Assembly: GCF_004664715.2 (NCBI RefSeq)
Contig: NC_051068.1
Location: 9,725,298 to 9,789,297, forward strand
Reading direction: 5' to 3'
Origin: Peromyscus leucopus
Taxonomy: Eukaryota; Chordata; Mammalia; Rodentia; Cricetidae
DNA length: 64,000 nucleotides
Positions 23,230-34,440 of this stretch are shown here, in pieces. Each line of letters opens with the position of its first letter. Position 1 is the first letter of the stretch. The notes under the pieces are model-generated. The model saw only the letters and a list, made by a program, of their open reading frames with translations. It searched no databases and had not been told where the DNA came from. The position numbers were made by a program, and so were the translations under genes.

Positions 23230-24240
23230 TTAACAGATGATTATGGACACAGGCCTCTCCACTTGCTTAAGTCTATGGATTGGAACAAAACAGCATTTCC
23301 AGTTGACAAAAGGGTCCACAGGTAATGTGCTGCCTCTTAAATAAAGCTTGTGGCAGTTCAACCAACACACTGCAGCGATGAGAAAACTGTTGACAAAGTA
23401 CAGCCAGGGGACATTCATGTCTACGTACGCTGGGATTTGAACTCCGAGTGAGAGGGTGAGGACCTGAAGTGCTACAAAGGGAAACCAGGTACCAAGAAAG
23501 CACACGACAAGCCTGGGCAAGAGTGCTTCTCGAGAGCGCACAGCGTGGCCAGAGTGGGGTGGCAAAGGGAAGGAGAGGACGGTCTCGTTCATATAGGACG
23601 CCATCCTCATAGCCTGTACCAGGGCAACCACTTCTGGCCACGAAATCAGAAAAGCCACAAATGAAACTGTCAGCACAGACAGTGACAGCCAGTAACTCTG
23701 AGTGCTGACATAGGAGGGACATGGGAACACTGCAGCCCCGTGTGTCGGCAAGCCGTGTGAGGTGGCTGGCTCTCCCAGAACATAAGCAAAGACCGAAGTC
23801 CAGGTTAACGTGACTGTCAGGAGGCAAAACAACCTGTGCCACTTAGACGAATGCTTGGTGGCTCCAGACAGAGTCAGAGAATAATCTATACACGCTAGTA
23901 AGCACACCGGATAATGCAAAAAGCCGTAAGTGAAGGAGATGATTTGTATGAGCAGACAGATGTGGTATTTTGTAAACCTAATACCTAGAACTACAAAGTC
24001 CCTGAAGTAGGACAGAATGGAAATGTTTACCAACAGCAGAAGATCAACAAATGCTAGTGAAAAGCAGAAATACTCCATAAAACTCCAATAGTTGTCTTTC
24101 CTTTTCATCCCTAGTATAAGGATATTTAATAATGTTTTCCCAATTATGATCAAGAACAACAGACAATTAACGTCTAGGGGCTGCTTTGACTGATGTAACA
24201 GATGCTGAAAAGAGCAGTTCTCTGAAGGAACAGCTGTCAT
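23230..24240 (-). CDS. Gpr160: GPR160, orphan seven-transmembrane receptor
   Basis: An intact single-exon reading frame of 336 residues (human is 338) encoding a rhodopsin-like orphan receptor of the plasma membrane. It has been proposed as a receptor for CART peptide, which is not settled. Seven hydrophobic segments lie at about 25-45, 55-77, 92-119, 137-155, 185-207, 241-263 and 275-296. N8 is an N-glycosylation sequon in the short N-terminus. C95 and C174 could form the usual TM3-ECL2 disulfide. TM6 keeps Trp-x-Pro (TWFP at 251-254). Family hallmarks are weak: the DRY position reads IDY (118-120) and NPxxY is replaced by NSFLIAAVCW (284-293), which is also true of GPR160 in general. The PHC3-convergent position matches the human locus. 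The start is chosen because it gives the family's MTA...ENCSFQ N-terminus. Confidence 0.97.
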   Translation of the reverse strand: MTAVPSENCSFQHLLHQSKQPLDVNCLLFLIIIGKTLLNILILGMKRKDNYWSFMEYFCFSLAFVDLLLLVNISILSYFRDFVVLGIRFTKYHICLLIQIISFTYGFLHYPVCLLACIDYSLTLSGATKHSSKWHRLFCLLTVTLTWTSVFAYVLGEPATSHGLPTHGAAVFPCPSYVSTQSYWLSLSVLTVSFVAFLISWPEVVALVQAMRMASYMNETVLSFPLPPHSGHAVRSREALLPRLVVCFLGTWFPFVALQVLTLSLGVQIPAYVDMNVPWLYFVNSFLIAAVCWLNCHKLYLRGSTLPVDPFVNWKCCFVPIHRLKQVERPVSIIIC

Positions 24241-24308
24241 TTTAGTTAAATTTCAAGACGATCTGATGAATACATAGGACAAGAAACAGCTTCGCTTTAT
24301 TTTCTTTC
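24241..24308 (-). other. Gpr160: 5' UTR part of the GPR160 coding exon and its splice acceptor
   Basis: On the - strand 'ggtttttcttctttttgcag' ends at 24309, giving a strong acceptor 68 bases upstream of the ATG. This implies that GPR160 has at least one upstream non-coding exon, as in human. No in-frame upstream ATG is needed. Confidence 0.75.
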
Positions 24309-25100
24309 CTGCAAAAAGAAGAAAAACCGTGAGGTTATCATGGTGCTCTCCCGACTGTAAACCTGACATGCTTCTCCACGTGTACCGGCCTGTGACTTGT
24401 GAGTGGAGTGAGGCAGTGTTACTAGGTGACCGGTGGCTGCACATCAACCTCTCCAATGCTGTGCACAGAGATGAGGATCAAAGGTGGTCGGCTTTTGAGC
24501 TGTCCTTCAATATCACATGAAGGTGTGGCTTCTCTATTAAGTATGGTTTTTAACAACTTGTAAGAGATACTTGTATTTACCTCAGCAAACCAGTAAAAGA
24601 AGCAGGCACAGGGTAAATTACCAATTGCTCCAGACAACCTCCCTTTTTGTCCTTCCGATGGTGAGATTTAGAGGTTATGTTTAGGGGCCTCTTTGAGTAG
24701 CCATTTTTCACATTTTCCATCAAGCTTTCTCCAAAGCTCAAAAATACCTGGGTTGAGAATAGTGGGAGACTATGAAAGAGCAGGATTTTCTTTGGGATAT
24801 GCTTTAGATATGGCAATGGGAGAGAACACAGGAAAGAACAGGATTGGGCATGAGCATCGGTACCCAAGAACAAATACAAGAGCCAAGGGCATGAGTTGAA
24901 GCTTGAGTGTCAAATGTATGGGCAAGTAGGAAAGAGGTCAGAGAGAAAGAAGCCAAGAAAGGAAGGAGATTCCAGAAACGGCCTTTCAAGAAAAAAAGGT
25001 TGGGGGATAAAGTTCATTGCCTGGAATATGCAAAACCCCTCCTGGGTCTGATCCCTGGCACCTATCCCCTGCAAACTCCAAACAACAACTTATGTACCAA

Positions 25101-25102
<2 letters not shown>

Positions 25103-25133
<31 letters not shown>
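25103..25133 (+). repeat. (AC)n microsatellite
   Basis: About 15 uninterrupted AC units. Confidence 0.98.
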
Positions 25134-25135
<2 letters not shown>

Positions 25136-25239
25136 GCAACAAGAACCATCAAATCCTAACAATAAATATGAGCAATGTCAACAATTATATGGTAAGAATA
25201 TCGTTAAGATGTACTGTATGCAGCCATTAAAAAATAACA

Positions 25240-25335
25240 AGAAGGCTGGGATGTACCACAAATGTGGTAGCTCATTTGCTTTGCATGTTCACAACCCTAG
25301 GTTTGATCCCTTATATTAAAAAAAAAAAAAACATT
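25240..25335 (+). mobile_element. ID-like SINE
   Basis: 'ggtagctcatttgctttgca' and 'cctaggtttgatcccttata', then an A tail of about 13. A worn ID element. Confidence 0.5.
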
Positions 25336-25469
25336 AAAAAGTTTATTCAGATAGGAAGATTTAGTTTTCTAGTGAAAAGCATTCTTCCTATACTTGTTGA
25401 AAATGTTCACACGTTAAAATGATAAACTTCTACAATATTTTAAGTGAAATGCAGGGTATAATATGCAAA

Positions 25470-25600
25470 GTACAGGCATAGTGGCATGTGTGTTGAATTC
25501 CAGCTCCCAGGAGGCCCAGGCAAGTGGATCTCTTGACTTCAAGGCTGGCCAGGTCTACACAGAAGATCCAGACCAGCTAGGGCTGCTATCTCATCATATT
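25470..25600 (+). mobile_element. Diverged B1 SINE
   Basis: 'ggcatagtggcatgtgtgtt', 'caggaggcccaggcaagtgg' and 'caaggctggccaggtctaca' follow B1 order with many changes. Confidence 0.65.
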
Positions 25601-25609
25601 AACAACTTA

Positions 25610-26450
25610 ATGATACACTTCAAAGCTTTTGAAAAATAAGAACACATACCCAAAAAGAGAAGACAGGAAGAATTAAACTTAGAAGTGAAATTAAAGAAAT
25701 AGAAACAACAAAAATACAAAGAATCAATGAAAAGATGAGTTAGTTCTTTTAAAAAAAATTAACAGTATTGGCAAACCTTTAGCCAAATTAACCAAAAGAG
25801 GATTCAAACTAATATTAGAGATGAAAATGACATTACAGCAGATACTGAGGAATTCACAGAATCATAAGTATATGCTTTTGAAATCTGTATTCCACCAAAT
25901 TGAAAACTTACATGGGTGAATTTTTGTATGTGTACAACCTATCGAAGTTAAAAATTGAAACAGACCTATAACATCTAAAGAGATAGAAGCAGTAATTAAA
26001 AATCTCTCAACTAAAAAAGCCTAAGCCAGATAGAGTCAGTTTGGAATTGTTTACCAGACAAATCCTCAAAGGAAACACCACTATTCCTCAGGTTATTCCA
26101 TAAAACAAACTAAAGGGATATCTCCAAGCTCTTTCTATGAAACTGGTATTTGATACCCAAACGAGACAAAGACCAACTAAAGAAAATTAAAGACCAATAT
26201 TTCTTATGAACATAAATGCAAAGATTCTCAACAAAATACCTGCAAACAGAATCCAAGAACACATCAAAAATAATTATTCACTCTGATAAAGTTGGCTTCC
26301 AGTGATACATGGGTGGTTCAATATTTTTTAATCAATAGATGTAATTCTCCACATAAATAGAATAAAGAGAAAAACCACATGTCATCTCATCAGATGTAGA
26401 AAAGGCCTGTGACAAAAACAATATTCCTTCATGATACATTTTGGAGAAGG
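25610..26450 (+). mobile_element. LINE-1 ORF2 fragment, degenerate
   Basis: 'aattaaagaaatagaaacaa', 'ccaaattaaccaaaagagga', 'aaattgaaaacttacatggg' and 'atgcaaagattctcaacaaa' track the L1 ORF2 reverse-transcriptase region in order. Many stops are present, so it is inactive. Confidence 0.75.
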
Positions 26451-26514
26451 GAAAAATGGAACAGGAATGATTAAGTGGGGTAGGCTTGGGAGGGCATAAT
26501 AAAGACTAGAACTA

Positions 26515-26658
26515 AAGGCCTTTTGAGCCAGTACATGCCTTTAATTCTGGCACTTGAGAGGTGAGACAGGTGGATTTCTGAGTTTGAGGCCAGCCAAGTC
26601 TATAGAGTGAGTTCCAGGGCAGCCAAGAGCTACATAGAGAAACAGTCTTAAAAAACAA
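26515..26658 (+). mobile_element. Diverged B1 SINE
   Basis: 'gcctttaattctggcacttg', 'gtttgaggccagccaagtct' and 'gctacatagagaaacagtct' follow B1 order. Confidence 0.75.
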
Positions 26659-26659
26659 A

Positions 26660-28320
26660 AGACCCTTTGAAAGCACACATTTAAATGGAGTTATTCTGGG
26701 GGTGGTAGGCAATACCCCAATTAGCCACCATATGCTTCCAAATAAAACCACCAGTACCAGGAATGGGTCACCTATTTTTTGAGTTGTTGGCCAATGATGT
26801 CCATAGACCTGCACCCAAACATTACATCCTATTGCCAATGTATTGGTAGCCCTCTAGAAATTTGATGGTAAAACCTTATTGCCAAAGATACTACATACTT
26901 GAGTCATAGAACATGGAGAAATCTAGCTGGTACTGACCTGGAAGCTCCACTGCTACTACCAGGTAGCTTTCATATTGTTGGAAGGTATTATGCATGCTAC
27001 CAGAGGAGAAAAGTAATTGTCTCATCCAGCTATGAACTCTGTGTGCTACAATAACAACCTGCCTGGTAATAGTGCCATAAATGTTATACAAGTAACTAAT
27101 CACTTTTTGATTGGATATTAAGGCCTACTCTATGGTGATATTTTATTTGTACTGAAATGTAATTTTAATTTTATGTTAATAAAGTTGCCCTGGGGTCAGA
27201 GCTATTTGAGCCATAGCAAGAGCGTGGTGGTTAGAAGAGCTAGGTAGATTTCTGTGTGTTCAGGGATACAGCCAGTATTGGAGACATACGCCTTTAAGAC
27301 CTGGAGGGCGGTACTTACAGGCAGTGATGAGGCAGTCATGTGGTTGGTTTACAACCAATGAGAAGGTAGAACAGAAAGACTATTTAAACACAGGCAAACA
27401 GGAAGTAGCTCTCTCTCGGGGAAGTTAGGAGCACTGCAGGAGGTAAGATTTTATCTCTGAGCTCTGACCTCTCGGCTTTCTCTTTTACATTGGCTCTGTG
27501 TTTCTTATTTTAATAAGACGATTGGTTACATCTACACTACTCCACAAGATGGAACCTATACCTGATATCATCAATGAGGTCCAGAACCTGTAGCTAGATA
27601 GGTTTTAGGCCCTAGGAGGAAACATACTATTATTCTCTAAATGGATAGAGCAATAAAACTACTCCTAATGACTTATTGCTATACCTGTAGATGAGTGCAT
27701 CATTCAGCCCTCATCAGAAACACTTGTTATAGTAGCTGGCAGTTAACATACAGACCCACAACTGGTCACATGAAGAGAGGGAGACTGAAATTCCCAGCCC
27801 TAAATGGGGTTATCTGTATCTTATCCTTCATTTCAAGGATCAGAGATCCATGTGGAAGAGGAGGCAGAAAGATTTAAAGAGCCAGAGGTAGTGAATGACT
27901 TTAAGGAGACTTTTCTGAACAGAACAGGACAGATGCACATATGAACTCAGAGAGCTTGTGATGGCATGCACAAGACCTGCACAAACTCAGGCCACACTAC
28001 ATCCCAGAATGGAGGAGGGAATGTGTCACCATGTCTCGGCCCTAGCTGAGGAGCTATTGGCATTTTATTGGTGCCAGGAGAGGGAGAGTCCACTGTCTTT
28101 AGTGGAGTGACACCTGATGACTGACCACACTCCAGAGTAAGATCCACGACCAGAACAAGTTGGCCAACACAAACTGGCTTGATGGTTTTTTGAGTGGGGA
28201 GTCCAGGGAGAGGAAGGAAGAAGGAAGGAAGGAGCAAACGAGTCAGAATGTATGAAGTTGGGTGGATAGGGAGATGAGTGTGATCAAAATGATTCTAAAA
28301 GAAAAAATATTTAAAACAGC
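26660..28320 (+). mobile_element. LINE-1 3' region (ORF2 end and 3' UTR), split by a solo LTR
   Basis: Homologous along its length to 55130-56320; for example 'catacttgagtcatagaaca' here matches 55276, and 'gagccagaggtagtgaatga' belongs to the same 3' UTR. It ends in a purine-rich 'ggaaggaagaaggaaggaag' tract and A-rich tail. A solo LTR at 27131-27536 interrupts it and has duplicated 6 bases of L1 sequence. Confidence 0.7.
27131..27536 (+). mobile_element. Solo ERV LTR with perfect 6-bp target duplication
   Basis: 406 bp from 'tatggtgatattttatttgt' to 'ggttacatctaca', flanked by CTACTC at 27125-27130 and 27537-27542. A 6-bp duplication suits class II (ERVK/beta-like) integration. A TATTTAAA box near 27380 is consistent with a U3 promoter. 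The same LTR family is at 63369-63976, where a primer-binding site follows it. No internal retroviral sequence is present here, so the provirus was lost by LTR-LTR recombination. Confidence 0.92.
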
Positions 28321-28329
28321 AGCAACACA

Positions 28330-28980
28330 TCAAGTTCATGTGAAATGATACATTCATAAAATACTAAAATGAAGACAAAACAGTAGGATAGTTAACACTA
28401 GTAGGTGTTTCTGTCTTTTGTATACTTCGCAGAGTAAAGAAGAATGGCAGGCAGGCCTCAGGTGCCTGATGACCAAGTAATTTCAGAGATTAGTGAGGAG
28501 ACTGAGGGCGAAGGAGCCAGTGTTGAGGAGGCTATCAGTCTGTTCACAGTGTGGATCATGACTCCCCAGGACCATCAATCTAGTGTGCCACAAACTCATT
28601 GAGGGAAACAATTTATTTATATGAAGATGTAAAAACTGTGATAAAAATACAGTATTTTATAACCACAACTATAAAAGACACTAAAGAAGCAAGCACTTTT
28701 CTTCACTCAAGGTTTTTTTTTTTCCCCTATGCACACTCCAGTTTAAATTGGTCGTTTCTGAAAAAGTCCCATTCCGGGACAAAGAAATGTAGCTGTCCAC
28801 TTGACTGACACTGCATGATGAGTGGTGGCCTGGATCAGGAAGCCTGGAGGGAAGAACAGACCACATAAAGCCCTCCTTGGACCAAAAGAGAAATTGGCTT
28901 AAATTTAAACATGCCAATGTTGGCTTAAAATGAGGGTGAGGGAGGAAAATGCTGAGGGTTCCCATTTATAAAAACCCTGG
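28330..28980. other. No recognisable feature
   Basis: AT-rich sequence with short poly-T (28711-28720). I see no gene, clear repeat family or structured RNA. Confidence 0.5.
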
Positions 28981-28984
28981 GCCA

Positions 28985-29290
28985 AGGACTGGCTGGGTGG
29001 TAAAGAGGACATACTCCTGTAGATGAGCTGTTTTGGTTCTCAGCACCCATACTGGATGGCTCACAGCTATCTGTAACTCCAGCTCCAGGGGGATCCAATG
29101 TCTCTGGTTTCTATGGGCAGCTGTATTCATGTGTACACAAACACACAATTAAAAATAAATCATAAAAATCCAGGGCCAGTGAGATGGTTCTTCAGCAGGT
29201 GAAGGTGTCTGCTGCCAAGCACAATAACCTGAGTTGACCCTACAACTCCATGTCCTCTGACCTCCACCTATTGGCTGCGGCTCCTCCCAA
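28985..29290 (+). mobile_element. Two adjacent B3/B2-type SINEs
   Basis: The first runs from 'ctggctgggtggtaaagagg' through 'ggctcacagctatctgtaac' to an A-rich tail near 29165. The second begins 'ccagggccagtgagatggtt' and ends near 'ctctgacctccacc'. Both are diverged. Confidence 0.6.
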
Positions 29291-29339
29291 AGTAAATGAA
29301 AATTAACAATTTCTTTAAAATCCAACTTTAAAAGTATAT

Positions 29340-30005
29340 CTTTGGAGTAAAAGAAGCAAGAGAATGCTCTATCTTCAGGGATTCTATTGTTTACATCTTC
29401 CTTCCAGACTAGAATTATCAAAGCCAGAAAGCGCTGGCTAACATCTGGAGGACCCAGTGTCTCCCAGGGGCTCAGAAAGGTGAAGAAAGGATCGGCTCCA
29501 GCAGAGACCTTGCTTGGATGGGTTGGATGAAGAAGAGTCTGAAGCAGAATATGCAGGAGAATCACAACTGGGAGAAAATTCAGGAAGATATGCATCTGGA
29601 GGTGGTAAGAGCAATTAAAGGGAGCATGCAAGAAATGATGTTTTGGGTCATTTTGCAGTGATTCCTGAATATGGCTACAGAAATCAAAACTTTCTCAGAT
29701 GAGACATTTCTTAGAGAATTTTATGTATGTAGCCCCTTCTCCCATAACTCACTATAAATATTCAAAATTCCAATATTTTCTCCTTTCAATGGGCTCCCAG
29801 GATGAGGTAAAAATCATACTCCACCTGTCCAGAATTTCCCTTGAGAAGTATCCACAGGGATTCAGAGATGTAGAGAATATGGGCCATTCCTGTATTCATG
29901 TACCTCAAGTACAACCTGGAGAGCAGACATGGAAGGTCTTTTCCAGACATCTGTGCCTGGGAGACTTGCTTTCAGATTTGGCCCGGCTGGAGGCACTGGC
30001 AGACC
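29340..30005. other. No gene recognised
   Basis: Contains a 160-codon open frame on the - strand (29149-29631) that runs into the SINEs at its 3' end and has no recognisable domain. I do not treat it as a gene. Confidence 0.5.
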
Positions 30006-30009
30006 TGGC

Positions 30010-30142
30010 TGGTCCCTTCGGTGCTTTCCTATTTGTAGCATCACGTAGTCCTGGCTGTCCTCGAACCCGTTCTGAAGACCAGGCTTCACCTGCCTCTGCT
30101 TCCTGAGAGCTGGGACTACAGGCATGCACCACCAAGCCCAGC
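30010..30142 (-). mobile_element. Diverged B1 SINE
   Basis: 'tagtcctggctgtcctcgaa', 'gaccaggcttcacctgcctc' and 'tgggactacaggcatgcacc' are reverse B1 blocks in order. Confidence 0.8.
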
Positions 30143-31319
30143 TCCTATCTTTAGATTATGTTGTACTTACTATACTATACTAATGAACATGCTAATATTT
30201 ACTATACTATACTAACATGCCATACTTACTCTCTTCTTGACTTGAACTTACGGTTCTCATTTTACGTCCTTCAACTGCATTATTGTTGGCTCCTTGTGTG
30301 TTGTTTTACTACACCAACACATGTGAGTGACCTCTGTGAAAGGAAACCAAAGTGACCAGCATTAACAGCCATTTTTGTAAACAGTCTGTATGTCCCTGTA
30401 GGGAAAAGCTTTTGGGAATAGAGGCAGCCAGGTGCTTCCCATCTCAGTTTCTTGAGCAGCAGGGAGAAGGACCATACTTAGATTGACAGTCACTTGACAT
30501 GCTGAGTTGGGTACACCTAACACAGCATCTGTTTAAAGAAATCTTGTAGTATACTAAAGTTTTCCCAGTGTCATACCAGTAATTCTTACTTTTTGGTGTA
30601 AGGATCTCCTAACAGTTTTGGTATAAATAGTATTTTTAAATGAAAAATCACTGTATTTTCCCAAACCAAAAACAATTGAGCAAATTTACACTGTTTCACG
30701 GTTGCTTTAGTGTCTAGTTTAGTATCAGCTAAAGTCTCATCTGCATTTAATCTGTCTAGGTATCACACATACCATATTGCTTCTGGAAAATTCTCTATAC
30801 ATTCATAGGAGTTGGAGAATAAAAAGGGTTAGTAACTGCAAGTATTATAATCCAACAATTGTGCTGCAGAATCTCATTTCTGATCTTAAGTTTAATGCAC
30901 TGAATATAGCATGGGAAGACAGGTGCAGCTGTGTCTGCACTAGGTCTGGGGTGCAGGAAATGCATCAGCACTAGAGATGCCTGTGTGGGCCAGCTGCATG
31001 GAAAGAACCTGTGAAGAACTTGTCAGGGTGGGTGTCACATACCTTTAGAGTCCTAAGATCAATTCTAAAAGTATGGTGCATAATTATGGCCCAAGTCACA
31101 AGTGGAAATGAAAAAAGGGGCCCAATCTATAGAGGAAAGAATCTAGAAACAGGCACCATCCAAATGCGGAGGATTCTGTTACTGCTGTTACCCACAGGAG
31201 ACTGCAATTGGCTGTTGGTTAAGGAAACTATTCTTACAAATCATAAATGAAACTCGTTTAAGATGTAATTCTTGCTTGATAGTGGTTTTGAAACTTGTTA
31301 TATATAACAGATAAGGTAC

Positions 31320-31651
31320 GGTGAGACAGTTGATTGGCTTGATCAGTTTGGGAGGCAACTAGGCAGTGGGACCAAGTCCTGTGCTCATTACATGAGTTGG
31401 CTGTTTGAACCCTGGAGCTTATGCAGGGACACTTGGCTCAGACTGGGAGGAAGGGACTGGACCTGCCTGGACTGAGTCTACCAGGTTGATCGCAGTCCTC
31501 GGGGGAGGCTTTGCCCTGGAGGAGGTGGATGTGACTGGGGGTAAAGGGAGGGGGTGGGAGGGGGGAGAATAGGGGAACCCGTGGCTGATATGTAGAACTG
31601 AATGGTATTGTAAAATAAAATAAAAAAATAAAATAAAGTAAAAAAAAAAAT
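31320..31651 (+). mobile_element. Young 5'-truncated LINE-1 3' end with target duplication
   Basis: A 332-bp segment with 'gggactggacctgcctggac', the G-rich 3' UTR tract (31540-31570) and 'ggaacccgtggctgatatgt', ending in an A/AAAAT tail. It is flanked by the 11-bp repeat 'agataaggtac' at 31309-31319 and 31652-31662. This is the modern cricetid L1 3' end, severely 5' truncated. Confidence 0.9.
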
Positions 31652-31740
31652 AGATAAGGTACAAAGCTGAAGTTCCTGAGATACACACAATGAAAATTCC
31701 CCATTTTATTCAGTCCTTCAGTAGCCTGTGTTGCCCCCAC

Positions 31741-31850
31741 CACAGCCCATACACATGTACACATCCCATACACACACACACACACACACATGCCATACAC
31801 ACACATGTCCCCCACATACACACACATGTCATATCGTATATATACACACA
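31741..31850 (+). repeat. Interrupted (CA)n microsatellite
   Basis: Uninterrupted CA runs at about 31769-31790 and shorter ones to 31850, separated by 'tgccata' and 'tgtccccca'. Confidence 0.9.
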
Positions 31851-32028
31851 TTAGTTCCTAGATTCTTGCTGTTAGGTTGGCCCTCATGGGGACATCCTTC
31901 AGTGTTCTCTTCCCTGCTACATGCTAGGTGATGGCGGCTCCCAGTGTGGGTCCTGACTATAGGGCAAAGCCACTGAGGAGTCACAATTAATGCATGGTAC
32001 AAGCAAACCTTTGCTGCATTAAGCCACT

Positions 32029-32030
<2 letters not shown>

Positions 32031-32061
<31 letters not shown>

Positions 32062-32199
32062 AGACAGGGTTTCTTTGTGTAGCTTTGCGCCTTTCCTGGA
32101 ACTCACTTTGTAGACTAGACTGGCCTCGAACTCACAGAGATCCACCTGCCTCTGCCTCCCGAGTGCTGGGATTAAAGGCGTGTGCCACCACCGCCTGGC
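32031..32199 (-). mobile_element. Young B1 SINE
   Basis: Poly-T of about 30, then a reverse B1 of the 'gcgcctttcctggaactcac' subtype. Short duplication 'gccactgg' at 32023-32030 and 32200-32207. Confidence 0.95.
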
Positions 32200-32524
32200 G
32201 CCACTGGGATTTTGAGATGACCTGTTACGCCTGTCCTGACTACAGCAATTCCTCAATGTTCTCTGTGTCCTTTGAAAACATTTTTAAACTCACGTTATCT
32301 ATTTCACAACAGAAAAGCTACAGAGGAAACTAACTTTGAAAAGCAACAATACAAATGTAAGAAAATTGGTTAAAATTACTATTCGATTTTAATTCAGTTA
32401 TTCTAGTAGCTTTGGGCTCTTCTTCTGACTTGTTCAAATAGGAAAAGAATATCTCAACCAAGAAGTGAGAGCGCTGAAGGCAGACCAGAATAAAGAGCAG
32501 AAATCACTGAAATGGAAACCAGCA

Positions 32525-32600
32525 CAGGGCTGGGCATGATGGCTCACATCTGTAACCTCAGCACTTGGGAGGTAGAGCAGGAGGACTTACAGCCTGGGCA
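32525..32600 (+). mobile_element. B1 head fragment
   Basis: 'gggctgggcatgatggctca' and 'cctcagcacttgggaggtag' match the B1 5' half. Confidence 0.6.
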
Positions 32601-32879
32601 CAGGAAACAGACAAACCAAACACAACCATTCATGTGGCACACTGGTGGTTTTGGTGGGAGGGTGGCAGTAATGGTGAGACATTTAAGGAAGGTATTATAA
32701 ACATTAGGAAAGCCAGGACCTTACTGGAGCTTCTATGACCATTAATAAGATAAATAATGACTATTTTGAACCATTTTTCCAAAAGTTAAACATTTATGAT
32801 GAAATAGTTTAAGGATACTACCAAAAACTCATTCACAAAAGAGTGCTAAATATCTCTGTTAAAGAAACCAACCTCTCTG

Positions 32880-32981
32880 AGAGGCAGGCGGATCTCTGTG
32901 AGTTCGAGGCCAGCCTGGTTTCCAAAGCGAGTTCCAGGACAGGCGCAAAGCTACACAGAGAAACCCTGTCTCGAAAAACCA

Positions 32982-33006
<25 letters not shown>
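32880..33006 (+). mobile_element. 5'-truncated B1 SINE with target duplication
   Basis: Begins inside B1 at 'agaggcaggcggatctctgt' and ends in an A tail. The 19-bp duplication 'aaagaaaccaacctctctg' is at 32861-32879, with a one-mismatch copy at 33007-33025. It inserted immediately next to the head of the following B2. Confidence 0.92.
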
Positions 33007-33013
<7 letters not shown>

Positions 33014-33021
33014 TCAACCTC

Positions 33022-33260
33022 TCTGGCTGGAGACATGGCTCAGCAGATAAAAGTACTCGGCTGCTTTTGCAAAGGACCTGGATTTGGTCCTAGTACCCGC
33101 AGAGTGGCTCACAGCCATCTGTCACACTATGTCCAGGGGATCTGATACCCTCTTCCGGGCTTAGTAGGCACTAGGTACATCTGTGCTGCACATACGCACA
33201 CACACAATACAGGCATAAATACTAATATACATAAAAATACTTTAATCTTAATAAAAAGAT
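33022..33260 (+). mobile_element. B2-type SINE
   Basis: 'ggctggagacatggctcagc', 'ggctcacagccatctgtcac' and 'gataccctcttccgggc' in order, then an A/T-rich tail. Confidence 0.85.
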
Positions 33261-33279
33261 CTATTTAAAACCTTCCCTC

Positions 33280-34440
33280 AAAAAGTTTCAACACAGTTGT
33301 TTTCATTGACTGATTCCACCAAACATTTAAGAATAAAAGTACTAAACTTAGTACAGACCTTAGCTCATGTCACAAGACCAGAATAGTAGTTCAAGAAAAG
33401 TCTATCATAAATCAACATACTTTATGAACATAGGAGCAAAAACGTTTACAAAAACTCTAGCAATGGAATCTCCCAACACACAAAGTGCTACTAACAAGCA
33501 GTAAGTGCCAACTATCGTAGGAATCTAGTAACTACCTCACCGTGGTAGCAGAGGGACGGGAGAATCTCAGGATCAACCAAGCGATGCAGAAAGTGGTTCA
33601 TAAAACCCAACAGGATACAAACTCACAAGCAATAGACAGGCGCTTTCCCAACCAGATAAGACACACCTACACGTCATGCTTAGTGCTCAGAGTAGCAATG
33701 CCCTCTAGATATGCTGGCATCCACTCTCCATGCCTACTCAGGGTTTCACTAGAGATTCTCACCCATGCCATAACAAGAACAGGAAATCAAAGGAATATAG
33801 ACTAGAAAGAAGTAGAACTATCTTTATTTGTGGGTGACATGACCATGTACTTAGGAAAATTTAAGGAAGCCAGAATAAAAGCTTGGCTAATTAACACAGA
33901 TTAACAACAATTATATCTATGTGTAACTACAAAGCCTTGGAAAGGAAGTAAATGTACAAGAGCAGGAAAAATAAGAAAAACTTAAGTATGCACTTGACAA
34001 AGCACATATAAGCACAATATTCTGAAAGCTGACAGTAATTATGGAAGAGAAGTCCTAAATCGGTGAAAGAGAACTAGACTAGAAGACTCAGAAAGCTTAT
34101 CTTGTGGAAACCAACAAACTGACTTATGCTTTATCTAGAAAGACATGTGTCTTGGGAGAATGAAAATAATTTATATGAACAACTGTATGTAACATTTTAT
34201 CTGACAATTTATATAACCCCAGTTGAGACTTGCTGTAAAGCACAGAAACAAGAACAGCATGTTTTAGCATAAGGACTTTCCCATAAGTCAATGGTACAGA
34301 AAAGAATTCAGAAATCGATCCAAAAAGGTATGGTCAACTGACCTTCTGAGGAAGGTGATTCAGTACGTGGAGACACTGTCTTTCCTGAAGACTAGTCTTT
34401 TCTACACAGGCATAAGCATACATACACACAGAGAAAATAA
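33280..34440 (+). mobile_element. LINE-1 ORF2 fragment, degenerate
   Basis: 'gaccagaatagtagttcaag' and 'aatcaacatactttatgaac' track ORF2, followed by 'ttggctaattaacacagatt' and further AT-rich coding-derived sequence with many stops. Confidence 0.65.

Noticed and set aside
23273..23842. 189-codon - strand open frame overlapping GPR160
   Set aside because: It lies in another frame of the GPR160 coding exon and has no independent support.
29149..29631. 160-codon - strand open frame
   Set aside because: Overlaps a B3-type SINE at its 3' end, has no recognisable domain, and its neighbourhood is repeat-derived.
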